From Enterocloster lavalensis (lineage in GTDB: Bacteria; Bacillota; Clostridia; Lachnospirales; Lachnospiraceae): a stretch of DNA of 64,000 nt. Made by a program: the position numbers and the translations under genes. The stretch covers positions 32,762 to 96,761 of the forward strand of contig NZ_CABJCG010000018.1 in NCBI RefSeq assembly GCF_902364025.1. The letters run 5' to 3'. A model generated the notes under the pieces. The model was not told the origin of the DNA, made no database searches, and worked only from the letters and a program-made list of their open reading frames with translations. This document shows positions 24,493 to 33,243 of this stretch, piece by piece. Within the stretch, counting starts at the first letter, position 1. Every line of letters starts with the position of its first letter.

Positions 24493-27400
24493 CTATGCGT
24501 TTTTCACCGTAGCGATGTCGATCAGCGTCAGCTCCTTGGCCCGGTTCTCCAGGCTGGTGGCCAATGCCGCGGCCGTATCCAGGCTGGTCAGCACGTGCAC
24601 GCCGGTCTCGATGGCGTTGCGGCGGATGATAAAGCCGTCGTGGCTGCGCTCCGCGCCCTGGGGCGGGATGTCGATGATCAGGTCGATCTGATGGCCCAGC
24701 ACCAGGTCCAGGACGTTGGGGCTCTCCTGCTCGATCTTGCGGATCTCGTAGGCCTTCACGCCGTTTGCCTTTAACGTTCTGGCCGTGCCCCTGGTGGCGA
24801 AGATCTGGTAGCCCACCGCCGCGAACCTGCGGGCGATGTCCACCGCCTCCTGCTGCTCGGAGTGGCGCACGCTCATGATCATTTTCCGATACTTGGGCAG
24901 GCGGATTCCAGCTCCCTCAAAGGCCTTGTAAAGGGCTTCGTTGAAGGTCTTTGCGATCCCCAAGCACTCGCCCGTGGACTTCATCTCCGGCCCAAGGCTG
25001 ATGTCCGCGCCGCGGATTTTCTCAAAGGAGAACACCGGCATCTTGATGGCGATGTAGTCGGCCGCGGGCTGTAATCCCGGGGTATAACCCAGCTCCCGGA
25101 TGGTGTGTCCGCAGATGATCTGCGTGGCCAGCGGCACGATGGGGATGCCCGTCACCTTGCTGATATAGGGCACCGTGCGGGAGCTTCTGGGGTTCACCTC
25201 GATGATGTACACATCGTCCCCGTCCACGATAAACTGAATGTTGATCATGCCCTTGACATGGAGCGCCCGGGCCAGCTTCTCCGTGTACTCCACCAGGGTG
25301 TCCACATTTTTCTGGGTAATATCCTGGGCTGGGTACACGGAAATGCTGTCACCGGAATGGATTCCCGTCCGCTCGATATGCTGCATAATTCCCGGTATCA
25401 GGATGTCGGTGCCGTCGCAGATGGCGTCCACCTCGATCTCCTTGCCCATGATGTATTTATCCACCAGAATCGGATGCTCCTGGGCGATCTGGTTGATAAT
25501 TCCGATAAATTCGTCGATGTCCTCGTCGCAGATGGCGATCTGCATACCCTGGCCGCCCAGCACGTAGGAGGGGCGAACCAGCACCGGATAACCCAGGTCG
25601 TTTGCCGCCTTCTTGGCCTCCTCCGCCGTGAACACCGTGTGTCCCGCCGGCCGCGGGATATTGCACTGCTCCAGGATCGCGTCAAAGCGCTCCCGGTCCT
25701 CGGCCGCGTCCACGTCCTCTGCCGCGGTTCCCAGAATCGGGACGCCCATCTTCATCAGGGCCTCGGTCAGCTTGATGGCCGTCTGGCCGCCGAACTGCAC
25801 CACCGCCCCGTCAGGCTTCTCGATATCCACGATGCTCTCCACGTCCTCAGGGGTCAGCGGCTCAAAATACAGCTTGTCCGCGATGTCGAAGTCCGTGCTC
25901 ACCGTCTCCGGGTTGTTGTTGATGATAATGGTCTCGTAACCTTCCTTGCTGAAAGCCCAGGTGCTGTGCACGGAGCAGAAGTCAAACTCGATTCCCTGGC
26001 CGATGCGGATGGGGCCGGAGCCCAGCACCAGCACCTTCTTGCGGCCATTTGTCTGCTCCGCCTCGTTGTAGCTGCCGAAGCAGGAGTAATAGTAGGGCGT
26101 CTCAGCCGCGAACTCGGCCGCGCAGGTGTCCACCATCTTATAAGCAGCGCGGATATCATTGTCGTAGCGCTGCTTCTTCACCTGATCCTGGGAAATGCCG
26201 GTCAGGCGCGCGATCACGTTATCCGGGAATTCGATCCGCTTGGCCTCTGCCAAAAGCTCCGTGGTCAGCTCTTTCTCGCCTCTGCCCACCGCCTTTAACT
26301 CATTTTCCATCTCCACCAGGATCGCCAGCTTGTCGATAAACCACACATCGATTCTGGTGATCTCATGGATTTCCTCGTAGGTGAAGCCGCGGCGCAGGGC
26401 CTCGGCGATCCGCCAGATCCGCATGTCGTCCACGCGGCTTAACTCCTCCCGCAGGCTGCTGTCGTCAAGGTCCGTGAAATCGTAGGACAGGAGGCAGTCC
26501 ACGTGCTGCTCCAGGGAGCGGATCGCCTTCATCAGACCGCCCTCAAAGTTGGTGCAGATGCTCATCACCTCGCCGGTGGCCTTCATCTGGGTGCCCAGGG
26601 CGCGCTTGGCGCTGATAAACTTGTCAAAGGGCAGCCGGGGCATTTTCACCACGCAGTAGTCCAGCATGGGCTCAAAGCTGGCGTAGGTCTTTTTCGTCAC
26701 CGCGTTTTTGATCTCGTCCAGGGTGTATCCCAGGGCGATCTTAGCCGCCACCTTGGCGATGGGATATCCCGTGGCCTTGGAGGCCAGGGCCGAGGAACGG
26801 CTCACACGGGGATTCACCTCGATGACGCAGTATTCAAAGCTGTCCGGGTTTAACGCGTACTGCACGTTGCAGCCGCCGGTAATCCCCAGCTCGCTGATAA
26901 TGTTCAATGCGGAGGTGCGCAGCATTTGGTATTCCTTGTCGCCCAGGGTCTGGGAGGGGGCCACCACGATGCTGTCGCCGGTGTGCACGCCCACCGGGTC
27001 GATATTTTCCATGTTGCAGACCGTGATCACGTTGCCCGCGCCGTCGCGCATGACCTCGTACTCGATCTCCTTCCAGCCCGCGATGCAGCGCTCCACCAGC
27101 ACCTGTCCCACACGGGAGAGGCGCAGGCCGTTCTCCAGAATCTCGGCGCACTGCTCCGGATTCTGGGCGATGCCGCCGCCGGAGCCGCCCAGGGTGTAGG
27201 CCGGGCGCAGGACCACCGGATAACCGATCTGCTCCGCAATCTCAAGGCCGTGTCTCACGTCCTCCACAATATCCGAGGGGGCTACCGGCTCGCCGATCTT
27301 CTCCATGGTCTCCTTGAACATTTCCCGGTCCTCGGCCTTCTTGATGGTCAGGGCCGTGGTTCCGATCAGGCGCACGCCGTGCTCCTTCAAAAAGCCTGCA

Positions 27401-27711
27401 TCCTCCAGCTCCATGGCCAGGTTCAGCCCGGCCTGTCCGCCCAGGGTGGGCAGCACGCTGTCAGGCTTCTCCTTCAGGATCAGCTGCTCCACCACCTCCA
27501 CGGTCAGCGGCTCAATGTACACCCGGTCCGCGATATCCTTGTCCGTCATAATGGTCGCGGGGTTGGAGTTTAACAGTACCACCTCAACGCCCTCCTCCTT
27601 CAAGGAGCGGCAGGCCTGGGTGCCGGCGTAGTCGAACTCCGCCGCCTGGCCGATGATGATGGGGCCGGAGCCCAGTACCAGAACTTTTTTGATATCAGGA
27701 TTCTTAGGCAT
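24493..27711 (-). CDS. carB: Carbamoyl-phosphate synthase, large subunit
   Basis: 1072 residues, standard for CarB. Two homologous ATP-grasp halves each open with KKVLVLGSGPI(I/R)IGQ(A/G) (residue 8 and about 555). A central oligomerisation domain and a C-terminal MGS-like allosteric domain (from about 935, RKMIMSVRHSEQQEAVDIARRF) follow. It uses ammonia from CarA, bicarbonate and two ATP to make carbamoyl phosphate for pyrimidines and arginine. The start overlaps the carA stop by 1 bp. The MGS domain ends earlier than in E. coli, which is usual in Firmicutes. Confidence 0.97.
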   Translation of the reverse strand: MPKNPDIKKVLVLGSGPIIIGQAAEFDYAGTQACRSLKEEGVEVVLLNSNPATIMTDKDIADRVYIEPLTVEVVEQLILKEKPDSVLPTLGGQAGLNLAMELEDAGFLKEHGVRLIGTTALTIKKAEDREMFKETMEKIGEPVAPSDIVEDVRHGLEIAEQIGYPVVLRPAYTLGGSGGGIAQNPEQCAEILENGLRLSRVGQVLVERCIAGWKEIEYEVMRDGAGNVITVCNMENIDPVGVHTGDSIVVAPSQTLGDKEYQMLRTSALNIISELGITGGCNVQYALNPDSFEYCVIEVNPRVSRSSALASKATGYPIAKVAAKIALGYTLDEIKNAVTKKTYASFEPMLDYCVVKMPRLPFDKFISAKRALGTQMKATGEVMSICTNFEGGLMKAIRSLEQHVDCLLSYDFTDLDDSSLREELSRVDDMRIWRIAEALRRGFTYEEIHEITRIDVWFIDKLAILVEMENELKAVGRGEKELTTELLAEAKRIEFPDNVIARLTGISQDQVKKQRYDNDIRAAYKMVDTCAAEFAAETPYYYSCFGSYNEAEQTNGRKKVLVLGSGPIRIGQGIEFDFCSVHSTWAFSKEGYETIIINNNPETVSTDFDIADKLYFEPLTPEDVESIVDIEKPDGAVVQFGGQTAIKLTEALMKMGVPILGTAAEDVDAAEDRERFDAILEQCNIPRPAGHTVFTAEEAKKAANDLGYPVLVRPSYVLGGQGMQIAICDEDIDEFIGIINQIAQEHPILVDKYIMGKEIEVDAICDGTDILIPGIMQHIERTGIHSGDSISVYPAQDITQKNVDTLVEYTEKLARALHVKGMINIQFIVDGDDVYIIEVNPRSSRTVPYISKVTGIPIVPLATQIICGHTIRELGYTPGLQPAADYIAIKMPVFSFEKIRGADISLGPEMKSTGECLGIAKTFNEALYKAFEGAGIRLPKYRKMIMSVRHSEQQEAVDIARRFAAVGYQIFATRGTARTLKANGVKAYEIRKIEQESPNVLDLVLGHQIDLIIDIPPQGAERSHDGFIIRRNAIETGVHVLTSLDTAAALATSLENRAKELTLIDIATVKNA

Positions 27712-28784
27712 CAGTTCTTCACCTCCATCATTTTAAGGAAACGGTCAAATAAGTATCCGGAATCCAGGGGGCCCGGGCAGGCCTCCGGGTGATACTGCAC
27801 CGTAAAAATATTCTTGCCCGTGTACTTTAATCCCTCGTTGGTCCCGTCGTTCACATTTACAAACGCAGGCTCGGCCAGCTTCGGGTCCAGATTGTCCGTG
27901 TCCACCACGTAACCGTGGTTCTGTGAGGAAATATACACCCGCCCGGTTTCCAGGTCCTTCACCGGATGATTGCCGCCCCGGTGGCCGTACTTCAGCTTGT
28001 AGGTGTCCATCCCGTTAGCCAGGGCCATCAGCTGATGTCCCAGGCAGATGGCAAAAATCGGCACGTCGGACTGGTACATTTTTTTGATCTCCTGAATCAT
28101 CTCCACATTTTCCTTGGGGTCCCCAGGGCCGTTGCTCAGCATAATCCCGTCCGGGTTCTCAGCCAGCACCACCTCCGCGGGCGTGTCCGCCGGATAAACC
28201 GTCACCTGGCAGCCCCTCTGGTTCAGGGAACGGGCGATATTATCCTTCGCGCCGTAATCCATCAGCGCCACCCGCTTGCCCTCGCCGGGCAGCACATACG
28301 TTTCCTTTGTGGTGGTTTTCATCACCACGCCGGCCGCCGAATGCCCCTTCATCCGGCTGATAGGCTCCGCAAAATCGGCATACGCCTTGGTGGTGATCAT
28401 GCCGTTCATGGTTCCTTTTTCTCTTAATATTTTCGTCAGGGCTCTTGTATCGATACCGCAGATACCGGGAATATCATATTTTTCTAAGAAATGCTGAATG
28501 GTATCCTCACAGCGGAAATTGCTGGGGATTCTGGATAATTCTCTTACAATATAACCGTCGGGCCAGGGCTTCCTGGACTCCATGTCCTCGTGGCAGATGC
28601 CGTAATTTCCAATCAGCGGATACGTCATCACCACCGCCTGTCCCGCGTAGGATGGGTCTGTCAGGACTTCCAGATAACCGGTCATAGAGGTATTAAACAC
28701 GATCTCACTGATCACTTCCCTCTGCGAGCCGATGCTGGTTCCGGTAAAAACAGTTCCGTCTTCCAGTATGAGGTATGCTTTCAT
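27711..28784 (-). CDS. carA: Carbamoyl-phosphate synthase, small (glutaminase) subunit
   Basis: 357 residues from the ATG at 28784; the frame extends to 28829 without a ribosome site. N-terminal CarA domain MKAYLILEDGTVFTGTSIG, then a class I glutamine amidotransferase domain with the nucleophile in FAICLGHQLMALA and the His-Glu pair in VQYHPEACPGP. It delivers ammonia to CarB through the intersubunit tunnel. The leader carries a GGGCTG/CAGCCC hairpin of unknown role. No PyrR-type site is obvious. Confidence 0.96.
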   Translation of the reverse strand: MKAYLILEDGTVFTGTSIGSQREVISEIVFNTSMTGYLEVLTDPSYAGQAVVMTYPLIGNYGICHEDMESRKPWPDGYIVRELSRIPSNFRCEDTIQHFLEKYDIPGICGIDTRALTKILREKGTMNGMITTKAYADFAEPISRMKGHSAAGVVMKTTTKETYVLPGEGKRVALMDYGAKDNIARSLNQRGCQVTVYPADTPAEVVLAENPDGIMLSNGPGDPKENVEMIQEIKKMYQSDVPIFAICLGHQLMALANGMDTYKLKYGHRGGNHPVKDLETGRVYISSQNHGYVVDTDNLDPKLAEPAFVNVNDGTNEGLKYTGKNIFTVQYHPEACPGPLDSGYLFDRFLKMMEVKN

Positions 28785-28874
28785 ATGGGGTACCTGTCCT
28801 TTCTTTTGCGTCAAATAGCGTGTCTGCATTGGGCTGCCTGAAGTCTCATCGCTATTTCAGCCCAAATTGTAAAG

Positions 28875-28903
28875 ATTATACTGTATTTCGTATTAATTTG
28901 CAA
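28875..28903 (-). promoter_or_regulatory. carAB promoter
   Basis: Minus-strand TTGCAA (28898-28903), 17 bp, TATAAT (28875-28880), giving a leader of about 85 nt before the carA ATG. Confidence 0.78.
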
Positions 28904-29221
28904 TGGCTTTTAGAGCTAAATTTTTTTGCGCTTTGCTAATTTTTTTTGCATTTATGTCAACTTGGAAATGAAGTTCTCACTTATAAGTATCCCCTTTATT
29001 TTCCATTAAATCTGCTTATTAATCTACAACAGCGTGGCTCTTCCTCTCCCTCGCCGCGAATCGCAGTTCCCGTTATGGGCTAGCGGGACGATAGAATGGC
29101 TCCATCCCGTTCCCTCCATGTTCGGGAATCGCAGCGCCCGCAGGGGTGGGAAGCGGATGACAGGAACCCTGCCGTCCTCATCCCATCCCTGCGGGCGCAT
29201 ACCTTCGTTTCCCCTCTCCTA
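28904..29221. other. Gene-free stretch with a large inverted repeat
   Basis: No reading frame here has an SD or family features. GCGCCCGCAGGG (29132-29143) pairs with CCCTGCGGGCGC around 29188-29199, with more matches inside. The right end resembles the 33195-33243 flank of the intact SleC-like gene, so this is 3' flanking DNA of the broken copy next to it. Confidence 0.5.
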
Positions 29222-29674
29222 CACTAACTCCGAAATCCTGGTAATTCCTACATAAATATGCGATATTTTTTACCACGCCCACACACATCCCACAGTCTGG
29301 AGCAGTCCGAAGATCGACTGTAACTCTCTCACCACGTCCGCCGGCCGTTACCCACAAATCCCGTCCGAGGTTACCTGCGGAATCGCTAAGTACACTGTGG
29401 CAATGGGATCCAGCTGTGCCTGTATTTGCTGCACCTTGGGCCCCGAACTTCCCACCGTCAGGCCATACCCCGGCCAGGACACCAGAATCCTGGAAATCTG
29501 CTCCTCCGTATTCACATAGATCGTGTCCTCATATAAATAACGCACTATCTCCATGGGGCTGTAGCCTCTCTGTCCAAGGTCGCAACTACCCCATTGGGTC
29601 ATCCAAGTAGTAAGTGCGTATGAAGTGGAAAATCTTTCTATCCCATCGTAACGCTGACCGGCATTCTCGTCCAT
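29222..29674 (-). pseudogene. Degenerate C-terminal copy of the SleC-like peptidoglycan-binding gene
   Basis: The frame carrying WMTQWGSCDLGQRGYSP, EEQISRILVSWPGYGLTVG and SSGPKVQQIQAQLDPIATVY matches the C-terminus of the intact gene at 33244-34494, but stops at 29348. The missing last 40 or so residues can be recognised in 29222-29347 with a frameshift and substitutions. The N-terminal three quarters are absent. It is a decayed partial duplicate on the same strand, 4 kb from its parent, and forms the left border of the AT-rich island. Confidence 0.85.
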
Positions 29675-29864
29675 CCAACCAATAGCGGCTTTCCGAATCT
29701 CCCCTCAGTTGTAAGACTACATCTAAAAAGTACCACCGGTTTGATTGGCTGATGATATTAATGAAAAAATGCGGTTGATTTCTGGTCCTTCGAATAGATG
29801 CCCGCCCGTAATCAAGATCAGAATCTAGTGTGAAGGGCCATGCGGATATCAAACACTAATAACT

Positions 29865-30437
29865 TTATTCTTCGTCTTTTTCTATCAGATCCCTTTTTTT
29901 GGCTATATTACTTTTTGCTACATGATATTGCCGCTCTCGTTCAATATAGGTTTGATTATTAAAGCCATAAATCTTTTCAATAATTAGCAGTAAATTTTTT
30001 ACTGCTGCAATGAAATAAATCATCCCCCAAAGCAAGAATCCTATCCCATTGATATACAGCACATTATTTATGATCTCCCTCTTTTTTATGATCCCCTCCA
30101 AATAGATGTTCAATCCTGATATAAATATTAGAGATATGAATCCTGATATACAGAAATAGATAATACTCTGCATTATACAATTACATTTACGCTCTACAAG
30201 TGTGGTTCCTTTTAGTTTCTCTATCACTTTTTCAGAAAAGACCCCCATTATCAAACCTAAAATGGAAAAAGAAAAACCAGCAAAAACAGAACATATGGTA
30301 AACAGATTTGTCTGAGTATCTATCATTTTTTCTTGTGCTGGAATCAAAAAATAATGTTGCCTTTTATCTATAATTGCGACAACTGAAAATATGATAAATA
30401 GAATTGCACAATCTTTAATTACCTTCGTTCTATTCAT
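29865..30437 (-). CDS. Unknown four-helix membrane protein, second gene of AT-rich cassette
   Basis: 190 residues, strongly AT-rich codons. Hydrophobic segments lie near residues 8-24, 45-66, 89-111 and 126-151, with a charged coiled tail (QTYIERERQYHVAKSNIAKKRDLIEKDEE). I do not recognise the family. It starts 21 bp downstream of the 316-residue gene on the same strand, so the two are probably co-transcribed. A small membrane protein paired with a larger soluble one is the build of several abortive-infection systems, but that role here is inference only. Confidence 0.6.
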   Translation of the reverse strand: MNRTKVIKDCAILFIIFSVVAIIDKRQHYFLIPAQEKMIDTQTNLFTICSVFAGFSFSILGLIMGVFSEKVIEKLKGTTLVERKCNCIMQSIIYFCISGFISLIFISGLNIYLEGIIKKREIINNVLYINGIGFLLWGMIYFIAAVKNLLLIIEKIYGFNNQTYIERERQYHVAKSNIAKKRDLIEKDEE

Positions 30438-30458
30438 ATACTCACTTCTTTCTTTGAC

Positions 30459-31409
30459 TCATTTCCGGTTATTTCCAAAAAGGTCTAAAATCCCTCTGCT
30501 GTCATTAAATGCCATCACTATATTCTGTCTATATATATCCACTAATTCATCAGGAGTATAATACACCCTTTCATTCGACTGCATATGGTAAGACGCCACG
30601 TCAATGGGATATGCAAAGTTATCTTCAAAAAAATTATATTCCCTGGCTTTTACCGTTCTCGCCTTAGCATACATCTTTGCCTTATTATAATTTTCTTGTC
30701 CGTCTTTTACCGCATCAATGATTTTTTTAACCACATTGGGTTCCTCCGCTATATTATGTCTCGGCTCCGCCTTTAATATAGCAGATATTTTCAAACTATT
30801 TTCACTTAGACTATTCAATAGCTCGGTATCATTCCATTGAAACAGTCTTTCAAGAACATCTGCATTAGGCAGAGGCACTTCTATTTCCACTTTTGATATT
30901 TCCGGGTCTTTACCACTGTAAATATTATCAATACCCTTTTCATTGGGTATTGCCAGTATTTCCAGAGTATAACCTGGCTTATATTTTTCAACAAATGTTT
31001 TAAGTACATTTTCGTCTGCCGCTCCACGCGCAGATATAAATGCCCAAATTCCCGAATCATAATTCAACATACCATACGTATACTTCTCAATTCCTCTTTC
31101 CCTTTCATCCTCCCCCGGTAGTACCTCGGAATCTTTATATGTAGTATAATCATGATGAACAAGGGTATTCTTGGGCATCTGCTTACTAAACCTACCGAAC
31201 AGTCTCCCTTCATTATAATCATATGCATCAAAAATTAAATGCATACTTTCTTCAAATGGAGTAATATCCAATGAAATATGGTTCGTTTGCTTTATTCCAA
31301 TTCTTTCCAATATATCCAATATGATGTTTTTATATAACATTGGAGACACTTTTACCCCATACTCATCGTATAATGCTACTTCATAAAAATGAATATTCTT
31401 TTTTGCCAT
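30459..31409 (-). CDS. Unknown soluble protein (DUF6731-like), first gene of AT-rich cassette
   Basis: 316 residues with SD GGGGAG 6 nt before the ATG and no signal peptide or membrane helix. The protein looks like a compact mixed fold: NIHFYEVALYDEYG at the start, a middle reading GMLNYDSGIWAFISARGAADENVL, and a helical C-terminal third (KKIIDAVKDGQENYNKAKMYAKA). The opening resembles DUF6731-type proteins, but I could not confirm that. Composition is clearly lower in GC than the core genes around it, a sign of transfer. Function unknown; it is probably the sensor or enzymatic half of a two-gene module. Confidence 0.6.
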   Translation of the reverse strand: MAKKNIHFYEVALYDEYGVKVSPMLYKNIILDILERIGIKQTNHISLDITPFEESMHLIFDAYDYNEGRLFGRFSKQMPKNTLVHHDYTTYKDSEVLPGEDERERGIEKYTYGMLNYDSGIWAFISARGAADENVLKTFVEKYKPGYTLEILAIPNEKGIDNIYSGKDPEISKVEIEVPLPNADVLERLFQWNDTELLNSLSENSLKISAILKAEPRHNIAEEPNVVKKIIDAVKDGQENYNKAKMYAKARTVKAREYNFFEDNFAYPIDVASYHMQSNERVYYTPDELVDIYRQNIVMAFNDSRGILDLFGNNRK

Positions 31410-31439
31410 ATCGTTCTCCCCATTTCGACATTTTTTTTA

Positions 31440-31448
31440 ATTATATCA
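31440..31448 (-). promoter_or_regulatory. Extended -10 promoter of the AT-rich cassette
   Basis: Minus-strand TGATATAAT, a TGn-TATAAT extended -10, about 31 bp before the first ATG of the cassette. No good -35 is present, as expected for this promoter type. Confidence 0.6.
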
Positions 31449-31637
31449 TATGTCAAATGGAAAGAATATACAAATATCCCCTCCCCAATTTCACAAATCT
31501 TACAAAATATATAGAATTTAGTTATTTTTTTCTAGTGACATATATTTACATGTTTCTATAAGTAATTATAGAACATATGTTCTATCAAATCAAGACCTAA
31601 GAACATAAAAGGCACCTTATTTGTAAAAAGAGTTAAT

Positions 31638-32969
31638 GTTCAGACATCAATGTCAGTTAGTTAAGACCAAACAAAGGGAAGCGTATCCCTGCAGATAGAA
31701 ATCTGATACTCATAATGGTGATGTTTATGGAGATACGGTTAGGATTTAGGGTTTTACATACATCACAAACCAGCAGATTTACATCTGCTTCATTAAAGGT
31801 TAAAAAAGTTGTTGATAAAACTGTCTTATATTGCACGGTATATGAAATATTGCGGTTTTCAGAAATGTACTGTTTTCAAACGGGGATATTGGCGTTCATT
31901 CCGAATCGGGATTAATTCCCGGTATAGCAGGGACATCACATCTATGGAGTCTTTCTCTGTGGTCAGATGGAGAAAGACTCTACAAATATGAGCAGCCATG
32001 CTAAAATTCACTTTGTATTCATGTTTTGTCTTTCCCTTTTTATGAGCGTATGATTGATAAGCGTTTCCGTCATGTTATATGCGATTAGCTTTGCCTATAT
32101 TTCTTGTTTGATGTAATCCGATTTGTAAGAATGAAAGCTACTCAGTCCTATCTGATATTTCAGCTTACGAAAAGAACCCTCTATGCCTCATCTGGTATAG
32201 TATAGAAGTTCTGTATGTTCAACGGGAAATCTAACAATCTGAAATGATAAGTCATAAGTGTCCAAAGAACCGTATTTGGCGTATTCAAAAGAAGTGGCGC
32301 AGCTACAAAGTGTTTGTAAATAACTTGTGCAGGTCATATAAAGCACTCAGGTGCATACTATAAAGTCCTTTAGTTGGATGTCCCTCGGAGGAAAAAAGGG
32401 TTGCTGAAAAAAGTAAAGGTGGGCCCATCAGCAGCAAGGAAACGGTAGTGAGGCCGTTTCTTCCATAGACAGGACTAAAGAGTTGAACTGATGGAAAACA
32501 GCTTCCAGTGCGTCAGATTTTAGTTTTGCCCGCTGCTGGTTAAAAGCAGAAGCGAAAGGAGCATTTGGAACCAGACCAAAGACATCAAGAAGTTCCAGTT
32601 TGGTACTGGAATACACACAGGAGACCATGAAAGAAATGAGATTACCAGCCCCTATCTTTCTGTTGCTGGTCAGATCCTTATCCAGGTTAATAACATAGAG
32701 AGATATATTGGAAGCAACATGATTGATGGCATTTGAAAAAGCGGCTTTGAAAGATTCGTGCGACAAAGGTGAATACCTCCTTGAATTAAAAAAACTACAT
32801 TTCTAATTCAAAGGCCCCTTTCGCTACCTCTAAAAAACAATCCGTAGCGAAAACGACTGCACATTTTTGACTATGTGTCAACACTTTTTAGGAGATATTT
32901 TAAAAAATGGTTAGACCCCTATATGGAATCTAATTTTGTAATTTAAATAACTGACCTTGATGTCTGAAC
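31638..32969 (-). mobile_element. Decayed IS4-family insertion sequence
   Basis: Terminal inverted repeats lie at 31638-31658 (GTTCAGACATCAATGTCAGTT) and, inverted, at 32949-32969, matching at 20 of 21 positions. Between them lie fragments of an IS4-type DDE transposase on the minus strand. A hairpin GAGTCTTTCTC/GAGAAAGACTC (31947-31980) and a hairpin TTTCGCTAC/GTAGCGAAA (32819-32852) lie inside. I see no target duplication. The element is internally deleted and inactive. Confidence 0.75.
31985..32766 (-). pseudogene. Broken IS4-family transposase
   Basis: The N-terminal part (32428-32766) reads DKDLTSNRKIGAGNLISFMV, followed by LELLDVFGLVP and FASAFNQQRAKL. It starts with TTG after AAGGAGG. 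It stops at 32428. The C-terminal part, containing the catalytic-Glu region GIEGSFRKLKYQIGL, can be read in minus-strand frames near 32000-32230 with in-frame stops. The middle of the DDE domain is deleted. Confidence 0.75.
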
Positions 32970-33243
32970 TGAAACCAGGGTTGCAAAATGGCTGCAAAAT
33001 AATTTTTAGGAATCTTGAAATTCAAACCTGCATATGCTTTAGTGCCGGTTAGCAAAAGAATATGAGCGTTCCATTTGGAACAACGTAAAGAGGATGTCGC
33101 AGAATCATCAAAATAGATGATTGAGCGACACCCTCCTTCAAAGATGATTTATTCGTAGTAACTCCTTAACTAAATGAAATTGGTGCCGGATTTCTGCCAT
33201 CCAGTTCCCATTTCTACGGGCGCGTACCCTCTCCCGCTATCCT
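32970..33243. other. Non-coding right border of the island
   Basis: No gene is supported. The last 50 bp resemble the 3' flank of the broken SleC-like copy at 29185-29221, showing that the duplication included DNA past the stop codon. Confidence 0.5.

Noticed and set aside
25105..26298. Long open frame opposite carB
   Set aside because: Antisense shadow in a GC-rich gene; no family features and no ribosome site.
30459..31409. A toxin-antitoxin reading of the AT-rich pair
   Set aside because: The sizes (316 and 190 residues) and the membrane helices do not fit a classical type II pair; I kept only the looser defence hypothesis.
31659..31990. Short plus-strand open frames as passenger genes of the IS
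   Set aside because: No SD and no protein-like composition; the stretch lies inside the terminal repeats and contains transposase-side remnants only.
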